Assembly: GCF_049532985.1 (NCBI RefSeq)
Contig: NZ_CP186693.1
Location: 5,456,001-5,520,000, forward strand
Direction of reading: 5' to 3'
Origin: Promicromonospora sp049532985
GTDB lineage: Bacteria; Actinomycetota; Actinomycetes; Actinomycetales; Cellulomonadaceae
DNA: 64,000 bases
The notes beneath the pieces were generated by a model. That model was not told the origin of the DNA. It did no database searches and was given only the letters and a program-made list of their open reading frames with translations. Made by a program: the position numbers and the translations under genes. Positions 45,201-52,832 of the stretch are shown here, in pieces. The stretch's first letter is position 1. The number at the start of each line of letters is the position of its first letter.

Positions 45201-46321
45201 CCGCCGTGCGGGACCTGGCCCGGCTGCTGCCGCGCGTCACGCTCCAGCCCGAGCCCGCGCGCCGCGACCCGCGCCTCACGGCACTGCTGGCCGAGCACGG
45301 CTACGAGGGCATCCTGCGGCCCGCGCCCCTGCCGCGCACCGAGGCTCTGGTGCACTTCTCGCTCGTGGACGGGACCGGTATGCCGGACCCGGTCTCGGGC
45401 ACCGTCGAGTCGACGACGGCGGAGGTCGAGCGCGTGGTCGACCTCGCCATCGAGCACGCGATGACCCGGCCGGAGGAGACCTTCGGCATCGTGACCGTCA
45501 CCGCGGCGCACGCCGACCGGATCCGGGAGCGGCTGCTCGCGGAGGTGCGGAACAACCCGGCCCTGGCCCCGTTCTTCGCGGGCTCGCGGCCCGAGCCGGT
45601 GGTGGTGGCCGACGTGACGGGCGTGGCCGGGCTGGCCCGCGACACCATCGTGCTCACCCTCGGATTCGGGCGGACGCCGCACGGTCGCGTGCTGCACCGG
45701 TTCGGCGTGCTCGGCGACGCCGGCGGCGACGCGATGCTGCTCGGCTCACTGGGCGCGGCACGCAAGCGGCTGCACGTGGTGTCGTGCTTCCCGGCAGGCG
45801 ACCTCGACCCGGAGCGGCTCCGCGGCCCGGGGCCGCAGCTGCTGGCGCGGGTGCTGTCCTTCGCCGAGGAGCGCTCCGGGCTCGCGGACCAGGTGGAGAT
45901 CGGCAACGGCGTGGACGTGGCACGGTCGCTGGACCGGCTCGTGGTGGACCTCGGGGAGCGGCTGTGGCGCTCCGGCCTCGTGGTCGAGACGGACTACGGC
46001 CTGCCCGGCGGCGACCGGATCCCCCTCGCCGTGGGCCACCCCGACCTGCCCGGTGAGCTGCTGGTGGCCGTGCTGACCGACGACGCCGCGTACGTGGCCG
46101 AACCGTCGATCCGCGTGCGCGACCGCCAGCTCGCCGAACGGCTGGAACGGCTCGGTTGGGTCGTGGCTCAGGTGTGGTCGGCCGCCGCGTTCCTGGACCC
46201 GGACGCCGAGGCGGAGCGGGTGCGGAGCGTGGTGCTGTCGGTGCGGGACGCACGGGTCGGGCTGTCCGGGGGAGTGGCCCCGGCGGCGGAGCTGGTGGTG
46301 CCGCAGGTGCTGGACGACTGA
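42272..46321 (+). CDS. Giant SF1-helicase-like protein with degenerate ATPase motifs and nuclease-like C-terminus
   Basis: 1349 aa. Residues ~55-270 resemble the DUF4011-type N-terminus of large SF1 helicases (WRAGLVRLAGGSSLADV, VILRPVTLTPR, INPVVARTLRAHG). The P-loop position (~396-410) reads FVDAPVGSDAAGT, lacking the GK[ST] needed for ATP. The Walker B region (~940) reads VILDAVQHV instead of a DEAxQ core, though VVVGDPRSAS (motif III-like) and LGAARKRLHVVS (motif VI-like) are recognisable. Residues ~1215-1315 resemble the MTES_1575/Vsr-like restriction-endonuclease fold ending LERLGWVVAQVWS, also with unclear active residues. Probably a structural or regulatory paralogue rather than an active helicase. 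GTG 42272 lies 6 nt after TAGCGT, with no RBS. Confidence 0.7.
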   Translation: MNAARRQTAAAPESSADLTEELSAALQDENVDPATELAASEASGSTPRASRDPMAESVARWRAGLVRLAGGSSLADVGLLGEAVIDLSSAHPSGVAQLFAGRPTRLSNLVREAGALPTARRRARAVAARSAEHAQRYGLSPTYLAIGVATWTEYPVSGGPDAGRRDDMEAITRVLGPASAPQPPEQESADSPDDAPALTGSVPVVTLAMPSGRPASSADEEAEGPRVVRAPVILRPVTLTPRTDGEGDYDITLDTAAEINPVVARTLRAHGALLDPAALAKATFTLAGFNPTDVLDRVASLGSAVLGDFQLDRRVLVGTFVHPGQALVDDLDELAPTLGSHEVVSALGGVDDSVRRLGRTELPPARVGDADPAHERGVGDLDPHQRHVVDALTTGSHLFVDAPVGSDAAGTLAAVVAEANASGRSVLYVPGHRRAADALAARLDSLGLAGLLLDIAPVPTWRTSTSRRLLEAMAPAQERIDVDEVARVRDALIGSRAQLAGYIGALHRVRDPWRVSAYDALQALARLTSERPAPATRVRLGSEEVLALGAERRAELAADLERAAELGAFTLTSASSPWFGAHILTDDDARSTLARVTRLAEHTLPELREQIEYVARVTGLVKATTARQWGEQLAMLGGMRGTLDVFQPMVFERTAADMVQATASRRKRAEQGVEMGWLARRRLKRRAREMVRPGVRVPDMHAALVEVQRQREVWQEQCPRGGWPTLPEGLAAVEETYEAVRIDLEALEPVLRSSHAGGGLLDLDLFAMVQRLASLSETREALTPLPERTAVLRRLRAAGLGDLVDDLTERRVEADLVGPELELSWWSSVFEQILATEPDLAGQDGAGLDALAGRFRELDRRHVGSLSAPVRAAVRAHLGAAMREERDDAEALYAQLVDGGLTSMRDLVSAHGSTVRRLRPTWVSTPTMVPHLLPAERSADLVILDAVQHVPVEVVVPALARGRQIVVVGDPRSASGTAVRDLARLLPRVTLQPEPARRDPRLTALLAEHGYEGILRPAPLPRTEALVHFSLVDGTGMPDPVSGTVESTTAEVERVVDLAIEHAMTRPEETFGIVTVTAAHADRIRERLLAEVRNNPALAPFFAGSRPEPVVVADVTGVAGLARDTIVLTLGFGRTPHGRVLHRFGVLGDAGGDAMLLGSLGAARKRLHVVSCFPAGDLDPERLRGPGPQLLARVLSFAEERSGLADQVEIGNGVDVARSLDRLVVDLGERLWRSGLVVETDYGLPGGDRIPLAVGHPDLPGELLVAVLTDDAAYVAEPSIRVRDRQLAERLERLGWVVAQVWSAAAFLDPDAEAERVRSVVLSVRDARVGLSGGVAPAAELVVPQVLDD

Positions 46322-47013
46322 GGCGTGGGGTGGCCCTTGTTGGTGGGGGGCGGACTTGTCGGCTTCAGGGCTGGTCACGGGCGAGCTGGTGACGGGCTGG
46401 CCGGTCACGGGCTGGCCGGAGGGGCCGGGCGGACTGGGTGCCTGGCTGGGCTGGATGTGCCTGGGTGGGCTGGGGCGCCTGGTTGAGTTGGTGGGCGCCT
46501 GGATCGGCTTGGGGCTGCCTGGCTGAGTTGGTGGACGCCCGGCTTGGCTTGGGGCTGGCTGAGTTGGTGGGCGCCCGGCTTGGCTTGGGGGCTCCCGGCG
46601 GATGCCTTGTTGGTGGCTTGCGGCCGGCGGTTTGAAGCTGGTGGCTTGAGGTCGGCAGGTTCCCCGGCGAGGTCGGCAGTTTGCCTCGTCGGACTCAGGT
46701 GGTCGGCAGTTTGCTTCGAGATCGGCACAGGCCTGTGCCGATCTCGAAGCAAACTGCCGACCACGCCCGCGGGCGTCGGCATTACTGCAGGATCCGATGC
46801 GCCGGAGGGTGCTGAGCTTCCTGGCGGGTTCCCCGGGCGGTGCCGACGTTGCTGCACGGTCCCGAACTTGCCGGTGCGTGCCCGGATGGCGCCGATGTTG
46901 CTGGACCGTGCCGACCTTGCTGGACGGTGCCAGCTTTGCAGGCGGACGCCTGGAGCACGGAGCCAGGTCGGCTCGCGCAGACCCTCGGCGGGTGGCCGGG
47001 GGACAATGGACAC
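46322..47013. other. Repeat-rich non-coding region
   Basis: 692 bp. At 46430-46600, GAGTTGGTGG-containing units recur at 46485, 46525 and 46561 with GGCGCCTGG/GGCTTGGGGCTG spacers. At 46650-46715, GGTCGGCAG is repeated three times, the last copy being the arm of the palindrome at 46699. At 46830-46950, GCCGA(C/T)(C/G)TTGCTG units repeat. Every frame is low complexity, so I call no gene. Confidence 0.75.
46699..46764. repeat. Perfect 66-bp palindrome without a loop
   Basis: The sequence is its own reverse complement over all 66 bases, centred between 46731 and 46732. Each 33-bp arm contains TTGCTTCGAGATCGG, shared with the palindrome at 40120-40185. Perfect loopless palindromes of this size are normally unstable, so retention is notable. 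Confidence 0.93.
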
Positions 47014-47247
47014 GTGAACGAGTCCGAGGAGCAGGGCGCCGAGGCGGTGCCGAGCGGCGGCACGCCCCGGCGTCGGGGACCTCGGCGAGCCGTGCGGCGG
47101 GGGACCGAGCGTGAGGCGGTGCTGGGTGTGAGCGCGGACGAACGCCCGGCCGGCTGGGGTGAGGACACTGACGACCGGGCTGCTGCCGGCGGTCACGGGT
47201 CCAACGACGAACAGCTCCGCCGGGACGTGCCCCCGCACTGGGGTTGA
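47014..47247 (+). CDS. Small acidic/basic actinobacterial protein ending RRDVPPHWG
   Basis: 77 aa. An Arg-rich centre (GTPRRRGPRRAVRRG) is followed by acidic GWGEDTDDRA and the C-terminus NDEQLRRDVPPHWG. That closing motif is conserved in many short actinobacterial proteins of unknown function, which supports this as a real gene. GTG 47014 is preceded by GACAAT and 6 nt (leaderless type). No function can be assigned. Confidence 0.65.
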   Translation: MNESEEQGAEAVPSGGTPRRRGPRRAVRRGTEREAVLGVSADERPAGWGEDTDDRAAAGGHGSNDEQLRRDVPPHWG

Positions 47248-47296
47248 GCACGCGGGTCAGGCGCGATGCACGCCGATGTGTCAGGCGCTCGGTCAG

Positions 47297-47376
47297 TCGC
47301 ACGTTCGGCCTATCGCACGTTCGGCCTATCGCACGTTCGGCCTATCGCACGTTCGGCCCATCGCACGTTCGGCCCA
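47297..47376. repeat. Five tandem 16-bp repeats
   Basis: Units TCGCACGTTCGGCC(T/C)A start at 47297, 47313, 47329, 47345 and 47361. They lie in the 253-bp gap between the small protein gene and the convergent mscL gene. There are no spacers, so this is not a CRISPR. Confidence 0.92.
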
Positions 47377-47500
47377 TCTCACGCTGCGGTGCCGGACCCG
47401 CGATGGTCGGTGGGACGCCAGGTGACGTTCCACCGACCACGACGGGGCTGGCCGTTGACGACCGCCGCGGGAGCTGAGTCGCCGTCGGCGATCCGGTGGG

Positions 47501-47923
47501 TCAGCGGTTCTGCGAGGCGGCGCCCGCCTGGGTGCGGAGCAGGTCGCGGATCTCGGTGAGCAGCACGACCTCCTCGGCCAGCGCCTCCTCGACGACGTCC
47601 TCTTCGGCCTGCTTGCGCAGCGACTGCAGCTTCTTGATCGGGAGGATCACGAAGAAGTAGATCGCTGCCGAGATCAGCAGGAACATGATCACGCCCTGGA
47701 TGAAGAGGCCGATCTGGAACTTCGTGGTCTCGCCCTGCCAGTTCGGGAGATAGAAGGCGATCTCGGTGAAGTCCGGCGCACCGATGAGCCACCCGATGAG
47801 CGGCATGATGAAGCCGTCCACGAGGCCGCTGATGACCCCAGAGAAGGCGGCGCCGATGACGACGGCGACCGCGAGGTCGAGCACGTTGCCGCGCGTGATG
47901 AATTCCTTGAAACCCTGAAGCAT
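47501..47923 (-). CDS. mscL: Large-conductance mechanosensitive channel MscL
   Basis: 140 aa. It begins LQGFKEFITRGNVLDLAVAVVIGAAF, the conserved pore-lining helix, with DGFIMPLIGW, the periplasmic loop and second TM FIQGVIMFLLISAAIYFFVI, and an acidic cytoplasmic helix. MscL opens under hypo-osmotic shock. ATG 47923 is chosen because MLQGFK is the standard N-terminus; the longer frame upstream has no support. Confidence 0.95.
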   Translation of the reverse strand: MLQGFKEFITRGNVLDLAVAVVIGAAFSGVISGLVDGFIMPLIGWLIGAPDFTEIAFYLPNWQGETTKFQIGLFIQGVIMFLLISAAIYFFVILPIKKLQSLRKQAEEDVVEEALAEEVVLLTEIRDLLRTQAGAASQNR

Positions 47924-48082
47924 CCTGATTCCCCTGCTGTTGTTCACGAATGTTCTCGGGCCGCCGGGACCGGCCCGGTCATGGATTCTCCGGTTTGTTC
48001 CGAGAATCCGCACCTCGAACGGGACATTCCGCAGAATGCGGTCGTTGTTTGCCCCACTATGCCGGATCTGCTGGGTGTGCGG

Positions 48083-49093
48083 CTACGGCACCAGAACCGC
48101 CGTCACGGAACCCCAGCCCGAGACCGCCGACAGCTCGGGGGCCTCCTGCGGGCTCACCGCGACGAGCGTGACCGGCCGGTCGGCCTCTGACGCCGGTCCG
48201 AGCAGTCCGCCTGCTGCCTCCGGCGCGCGTCCGGGCGGGACGGGGAGCACCAGCGCGTCGCGAGCGAGGTATCGGGGCTCGGCCGCCGGCTCGATGCCCG
48301 ACGTCGTCCCGGCCAGCAGGTCCACGCGGTCGCCGGGGCGCAGGAGGGCGGCGACCGCATCGTCGGACAGGCGGACCGGGACCACCGCCGAGCCGCGTGG
48401 CGCGGCGGCGGAGACACCGTCGTCGGAGACAAGGGTGGCGTGCAGGGGCGCGCCGGCTGGCAGCCCGACGACCGCCACCCGCCCCAGGAGGTCGTGCACG
48501 GCGTGGGCCACGCCGGGTGGGGCGGCGTCGGTGGCGATGGGTCGTAGAACGACGTCTTCGCTGGTCAGCTGGGTTCCGACCGCGATCGGCCGGGCAGTGA
48601 TCGCGATGTTCACCGTCGGAGGCGGGGGCGGGCGCAGCACGTGCAGGGCAAGGGTTGCCGACAGACCGAACAGCGTGGCGGCGAGGGCGAAGCGCCAGCG
48701 CCATAGGATGCGCCGCGCCCGGCGAAGTCCTGGTGACGCGGGTCGCGACAGCCACCCGCCGAGGCCACGACGCTGCTGTCGGCGGGGACCCGGTGACCGG
48801 TCCGGTGCGGCGCCCCACGGTGCGGAGAGCAGGGGGCTGGGTGCGGTGGTGGTGTCCAGGGTGGACGCGGCCAGGACGTCCAAGCTCCACGGGCTGCTCG
48901 CGGCACGGTCGGGTTGCCGTGGCGCGTCCCACGCGGTCGGACGGCGGGGCTCGTCGCGCATCGTCGACCGGTGTGGTTCGTCCTGCACGGACGGCCGGAG
49001 CGGGGCCGTCGGTGCGCCCGGATCGCGCGGTGCATCATCGCGCGGTGCAGCGTGGTGGACGGCTGTGTCGGTGAGCGTGTCGAGGAGTCCCAT
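48083..49093 (-). CDS. SAF-domain protein (CpaB/RcpC-like)
   Basis: A 336-aa protein. A long polar, Pro/Arg/Asp-rich N-terminus (~1-140) precedes one TM near 148-168. The SAF domain (NIAITARPIAVGTQLTSEDVVLRPI, DLLGRVAVVGLPAGAPLH) and an RcpC-like part (VPVRLSDDAVAALLRPGDRVDLLAG) follow. Relatives belong to Flp/Tad pilus assembly, but in actinobacteria this gene sits between mscL and fmdB without a pilus cluster, as here. ATG 49093 is the first Met with a compact length. Confidence 0.8.
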   Translation of the reverse strand: MGLLDTLTDTAVHHAAPRDDAPRDPGAPTAPLRPSVQDEPHRSTMRDEPRRPTAWDAPRQPDRAASSPWSLDVLAASTLDTTTAPSPLLSAPWGAAPDRSPGPRRQQRRGLGGWLSRPASPGLRRARRILWRWRFALAATLFGLSATLALHVLRPPPPPTVNIAITARPIAVGTQLTSEDVVLRPIATDAAPPGVAHAVHDLLGRVAVVGLPAGAPLHATLVSDDGVSAAAPRGSAVVPVRLSDDAVAALLRPGDRVDLLAGTTSGIEPAAEPRYLARDALVLPVPPGRAPEAAGGLLGPASEADRPVTLVAVSPQEAPELSAVSGWGSVTAVLVP

Positions 49094-49558
49094 GCCGACG
49101 ACGCTAGGTGGCCGATTCGACCGGCGGGCTGGTTGCGGGTGCATCTGTGCACAGAGGCCCGAGGAGAGCGCCTGTGGTCACTCTCGCGGGCCTGGGCGCG
49201 CTACGAGCGGGTCGCTGAGGCCCGAGGCGAGATGCTGACTTCGACCCCTTGTTCGACGCAGCGACGAGCGTTCGGTCGCCAGCACTGGGATCGGTCGATC
49301 GAGCGACCGATCCCGGTGCTGCCGACCGAACGCGCGCGGCGGGGTGGAGCCGACGGTGCCGCAGCCAGGCTCGGCCGGTCGCCGGCTAGCCCCGGCAGCC
49401 GCAGCCAAATCTGGTCAGCCGCAGCCAAAACTGGCCAGTCGCCAGCCAAGCCAGCCGCCAGCCGTCGCCCAGGCCAGCCGCGCCAGCCAAGCCATTCGCC
49501 AGCCGTCGGCCAGGCCAGTCGCCAGCCAACCCCAGCCAGCCGCCAGCAAACGGCCGGC
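49094..49558. other. Gap with palindrome and degenerate repeats
   Basis: 465 bp between two minus-strand genes. It contains the palindrome at 49268-49333, then from about 49390 to 49555 a degenerate array of CGCCAGCC/GCAGCCAAA units. I see no gene. Confidence 0.7.
49268..49333. repeat. Long palindrome (30-bp arms, 6-nt loop)
   Basis: Arms 49268-49297 and 49304-49333 match at 28 of 30 positions. The outer TTCGGTCG and inner GATCGGTC are shared with the palindrome at 40120-40185, and arm and loop lengths are identical, so the two elements are related by descent or by a common constraint. Confidence 0.88.
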
Positions 49559-49903
49559 TCAGGCTGATGCGGCCTTCGTGCCGGAGCTGCTCGACGACGA
49601 GCTCGACGACGAGGTGGACGTGGAGGAACCGCTCGACGACGAACCGCCGGAGGAGCTCGACGACGATCCCGACGAGGACCCGGATGAGTCCGACCCTCCG
49701 GCCTTCACCGTGCTGTTCGTCGACGTGCTGCGCGAGTCCGTGCGGTAGAAGCCGGAGCCCTTGAACGTGACCCCGACCGAGCTGAAGACCTTTCGCAGCT
49801 TGCCCTGGCACTCCGGGCAGACCGTCAGCGACTCGTCGCTGAACTCCTGGTGGATGTCGAACGCGTGGCCGCAGTCGGCACACCGGTACGCATAGGTGGG
49901 CAC
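49559..49903 (-). CDS. FmdB-family zinc-ribbon protein with poly-Ser tail
   Basis: 114 aa. The N-terminal PTYAYRCADCGHAFDIHQ and CPECQGKLRKVFSSVGVTFKGSGFYRTD form the CxxC...CxxC regulatory-type zinc ribbon. Residues ~62-110 are almost entirely Ser with Gly/Thr. GTG 49903 is chosen over 49909 because GAGGAG then sits 5 nt away and the protein starts with the conserved PTY. The function of FmdB-like proteins is not established. Confidence 0.88.
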   Translation of the reverse strand: MPTYAYRCADCGHAFDIHQEFSDESLTVCPECQGKLRKVFSSVGVTFKGSGFYRTDSRSTSTNSTVKAGGSDSSGSSSGSSSSSSGGSSSSGSSTSTSSSSSSSSSSGTKAASA

Positions 49904-50088
49904 GTGCACTCCTCTGGGACGTCAGACCGGCTGGAGCTGCGTGCGCTCACCGGGGCCGGGCCTGGCACTCGGGGTTTCCGAGTGCCAATACTAACGGTCC
50001 TGCGGCGACGGATAGTCCCAGGATCTCCCGACGCCGTTCACCTGTGCGCGTTCACTCAATGTCTGGGGCTGGCGGTAGTCTCCAGTGC

Positions 50089-52761
50089 GTGTCCGCGACC
50101 ACTTCCGCCGATCCCGTCGAGCCTGCCGAGACCGCCCCCTCCGACGCTCCGCGTCCCCGCCGTCGGCGGACCCGTACCTCCATGGTTCGCCAGTTCCTGG
50201 TGGGTACCGCCGTCGTCGTGGTGCTGGTGCTCGTCGCCCTCACGACCTTCGGCTGGTTCACCGCGCGCCGCCCCCTCCCGGAGCTCTCCGGAGAGGTGCA
50301 GCTCGAGGGCCTCGGCTCCGACGTGCGGGTCAGCCGGGACGCCCAGGGCGTGCCGCAGATCTACGCCGACTCGGCCGAGGACCTCTTTCGTGCGCAGGGC
50401 TACGTGCACGCGCAGGACCGGTTCTTCGAGATGGACTACCGCCGCCACGTGACGGCGGGCCGGCTGGCCGAGCTGGTGGGCAACAACGAGGACGCGATCC
50501 AGGCGGACATGGTCATCCGGACCTTCGGTTGGCGGCACGTGGCCGAGGAGGAGTTCAACGTCCTGGACGACTCCACCCGGCAGTACCTCCAGGCCTATGC
50601 CGACGGCGTCAACGCCTACCTCGCGGGCCGCAGCCCGTCGGAGACCGCCGTCGAGTACACGGTGCTCGACGTCAGCGTCGAGGTGAACGAGCCGGAGCCG
50701 TGGGACCCGATCGACTCGCTCGCCTGGCTCAAGGCGATGGCGTGGGACCTGCGCGGCAACTACGACGACGAGCTCGACCGGGCGCTGGCCTACAGCACGC
50801 TCGGTGACGCGTCGCGGGTCGCGGAGCTCTTCCCCGCCTTCTCGGGCACGGGCAACACGCCCATCCTCGACCCCGCCGACGTGGGGACCGGGCAGGCGAC
50901 GCAGCAGAGCCAGGCGACCCAGACGGCGTCGGCCACCGGGGACGTGTACGGCAGCCCGGAGCTGGCACAGGCGATGGAGGCGGCGCAGCGCGCGCTGGAC
51001 TCGGTGCCCGTGCAGATCGCGCGCGGCGAGGGCACCGGCTCGAACTCGTGGGCCGTGTCGGGCAAGTACACGGAGTCGGGCAAGCCGCTCCTGGCCAACG
51101 ACCCGCACCTCGACCTGGCCGCACCCGGCATCTGGGCGCAGGTGGGCCTGCACTGCAACCAGGTGGGACCGGAGTGCCCGTTCGACGTGTCCGGGTTCTC
51201 GTTCTCCGGGTTCCCCGGTGTGGTCATCGGGCACAACGCCGACCTCGCCTGGGGCCTGACCAACATGGGCGCCGACGTCACCGACTTCTTCATCGAGCGG
51301 GTCCGCAACGACACGTACCTGCGCGGCGCCGACGAGTGGGTGCCCATGGAGAAGGAGACCGAGGTGATCCGGGTCGACGGCGGCAGCCCGATCGACCTGG
51401 AGGTCCGGCGCACGGTGCACGGGCCGATCATCTCCTCGGTGATGGACGAGGCCGACATGGACGCGGTCCGCCGGTCGCCCACCGAGACGGGCACCGAGCT
51501 GGGCCAGTACGAGATCTCGTTGCAGTGGACGGCGCTCCAGCCCGGCCGCACCGCCGACGCCGTCTTCGCGATGAACACGGCGAAGACCCCGGCGGACATG
51601 AAGGCCGCGGCCGCGCTGTTCGAGGTGCCCGCGCAGAACATCGTGTTCGCCACCACGGACGGGCACATCGGCTACCAGGCGCCGGGCAAGATCCCGGTCC
51701 GGGCCAGCGTGCCGGGTGCCGTGGAGTCCGACGGATCCTGGCCGCGACCGGGCTGGGACGCGCGGTACGACTGGACCGGCTTCGTGCCGCAGGAGCAGAT
51801 GCCCGGCGTCGTGGACCCGGCCGAGGGGTACATCGTGGCGGCCAACCAGGCCGTGCTCCCCGGCGGCGAGGGCCCGTTCCTCACCCGGGACTGGGACTAC
51901 GGCTACCGGTCGGAGCGCATCCGCACGCTGCTCGGCGACCAGATCGCGGAGGGCCGCAAGCTGACGGCGGCCGACATGACCACGATCCAGACGGACCAGT
52001 GGAGCGTGTTCGCCGACACCCTGGTGCCGGTGCTGCTGGAGGTCGACCTGCCCGACGGGTACGAGTCAGACGGTCAGGACCTGCTGGCCGACTGGGACCG
52101 GTCGATGGATGCCGACTCCGCACCCGCGGCGTACTTCGCGGCCGTGTGGCGCAACCTCCTGCAGATCACGTTCAACGACGAGCTGCCGGAGTCCATGTGG
52201 CCCGACGGCGGCAGCCGCTGGCTCGCCGTGATCCAGGGCATGCTCGACAACCCGAACGACGAGTTCTGGGACGACAAGTCGACGGTGGCCGTGGTGGAGA
52301 GCCGCGACCAGGTGCTCACCGAGGCCCTGACCAGCGCCCGTCAGGACCTGACGGTCGAGCTGGGCAAGGACACGAGCGACTGGGAGTGGGGCACCCTGCA
52401 CCAGCTCCGCCTGGAGCACCTGGTGCTCGGCGGGTCCGGCGTCCCGGCCCCGATCGCGTTCTACATGAACCCGGCACCGACCAAGGTCGGGGGCGGCTCG
52501 TCGATCGTCAACGCCACGGCCTGGGACGCCTCCAGCGACAGCTTCGAGGTGACCAGCGGGCCCTCGATGCGCATGGTCGTCGACCTCGCCGACCTCGACG
52601 CCTCCACCTGGGTGGTGGTGACCGGCACGTCAGCGCACCCGGCGTCCGCCCACTACGACGACCAGCTCGCAGCCTGGGCGGCAGGGGAGACCTTCCCCTG
52701 GCCGTTCAGCAGGGACGCGGTAGCCGCCGCGCAGGAGAACGAGCTGATCCTCACGCCGTGA
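50089..52761 (+). CDS. Penicillin acylase (Ntn-hydrolase) family protein
   Basis: 890 aa. An N-terminal membrane anchor (~33-55) follows an Arg-rich cytosolic stretch. The alpha part begins VRVSRDAQGVPQIYADS. The autocatalytic site is GTGSNSWAVSG with the nucleophile Ser near residue 318, and LANDPHLDLAAPG and VIGHNADLAWGLTN follow as in S45 peptidases. Such enzymes cleave amides, including acyl-homoserine lactones or beta-lactam side chains; natural substrate unknown. GTG 50089 lies 7 nt after TAGTCT without RBS. Confidence 0.9.
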   Translation: MSATTSADPVEPAETAPSDAPRPRRRRTRTSMVRQFLVGTAVVVVLVLVALTTFGWFTARRPLPELSGEVQLEGLGSDVRVSRDAQGVPQIYADSAEDLFRAQGYVHAQDRFFEMDYRRHVTAGRLAELVGNNEDAIQADMVIRTFGWRHVAEEEFNVLDDSTRQYLQAYADGVNAYLAGRSPSETAVEYTVLDVSVEVNEPEPWDPIDSLAWLKAMAWDLRGNYDDELDRALAYSTLGDASRVAELFPAFSGTGNTPILDPADVGTGQATQQSQATQTASATGDVYGSPELAQAMEAAQRALDSVPVQIARGEGTGSNSWAVSGKYTESGKPLLANDPHLDLAAPGIWAQVGLHCNQVGPECPFDVSGFSFSGFPGVVIGHNADLAWGLTNMGADVTDFFIERVRNDTYLRGADEWVPMEKETEVIRVDGGSPIDLEVRRTVHGPIISSVMDEADMDAVRRSPTETGTELGQYEISLQWTALQPGRTADAVFAMNTAKTPADMKAAAALFEVPAQNIVFATTDGHIGYQAPGKIPVRASVPGAVESDGSWPRPGWDARYDWTGFVPQEQMPGVVDPAEGYIVAANQAVLPGGEGPFLTRDWDYGYRSERIRTLLGDQIAEGRKLTAADMTTIQTDQWSVFADTLVPVLLEVDLPDGYESDGQDLLADWDRSMDADSAPAAYFAAVWRNLLQITFNDELPESMWPDGGSRWLAVIQGMLDNPNDEFWDDKSTVAVVESRDQVLTEALTSARQDLTVELGKDTSDWEWGTLHQLRLEHLVLGGSGVPAPIAFYMNPAPTKVGGGSSIVNATAWDASSDSFEVTSGPSMRMVVDLADLDASTWVVVTGTSAHPASAHYDDQLAAWAAGETFPWPFSRDAVAAAQENELILTP

Positions 52762-52771
52762 GACCGGCGTC

Positions 52772-52805
52772 GCGGGCCGGGTCCGTCACGACGGGCCCGG
52801 CCCGC
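52772..52805. terminator. Hairpin terminator between convergent genes
   Basis: 15-bp arms 52772-52786 and 52791-52805 (one G-U) with a 4-nt loop, just after the acylase stop and before the cyclo-ligase end. Confidence 0.75.
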
Positions 52806-52832
52806 ACGCGCCGGACGGCGGCCCCTGCCGGG

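Noticed and set aside
46840..47247. Longer version of the small protein starting near 46840
   Set aside because: The first ~58 codons come from the GCCGACNTTGCTG repeat region; the GTG at 47014 has a promoter at the right distance.
47297..47376. Possible CRISPR array
   Set aside because: Units are 16 bp and directly contiguous with no unique spacers; no cas genes in the window.
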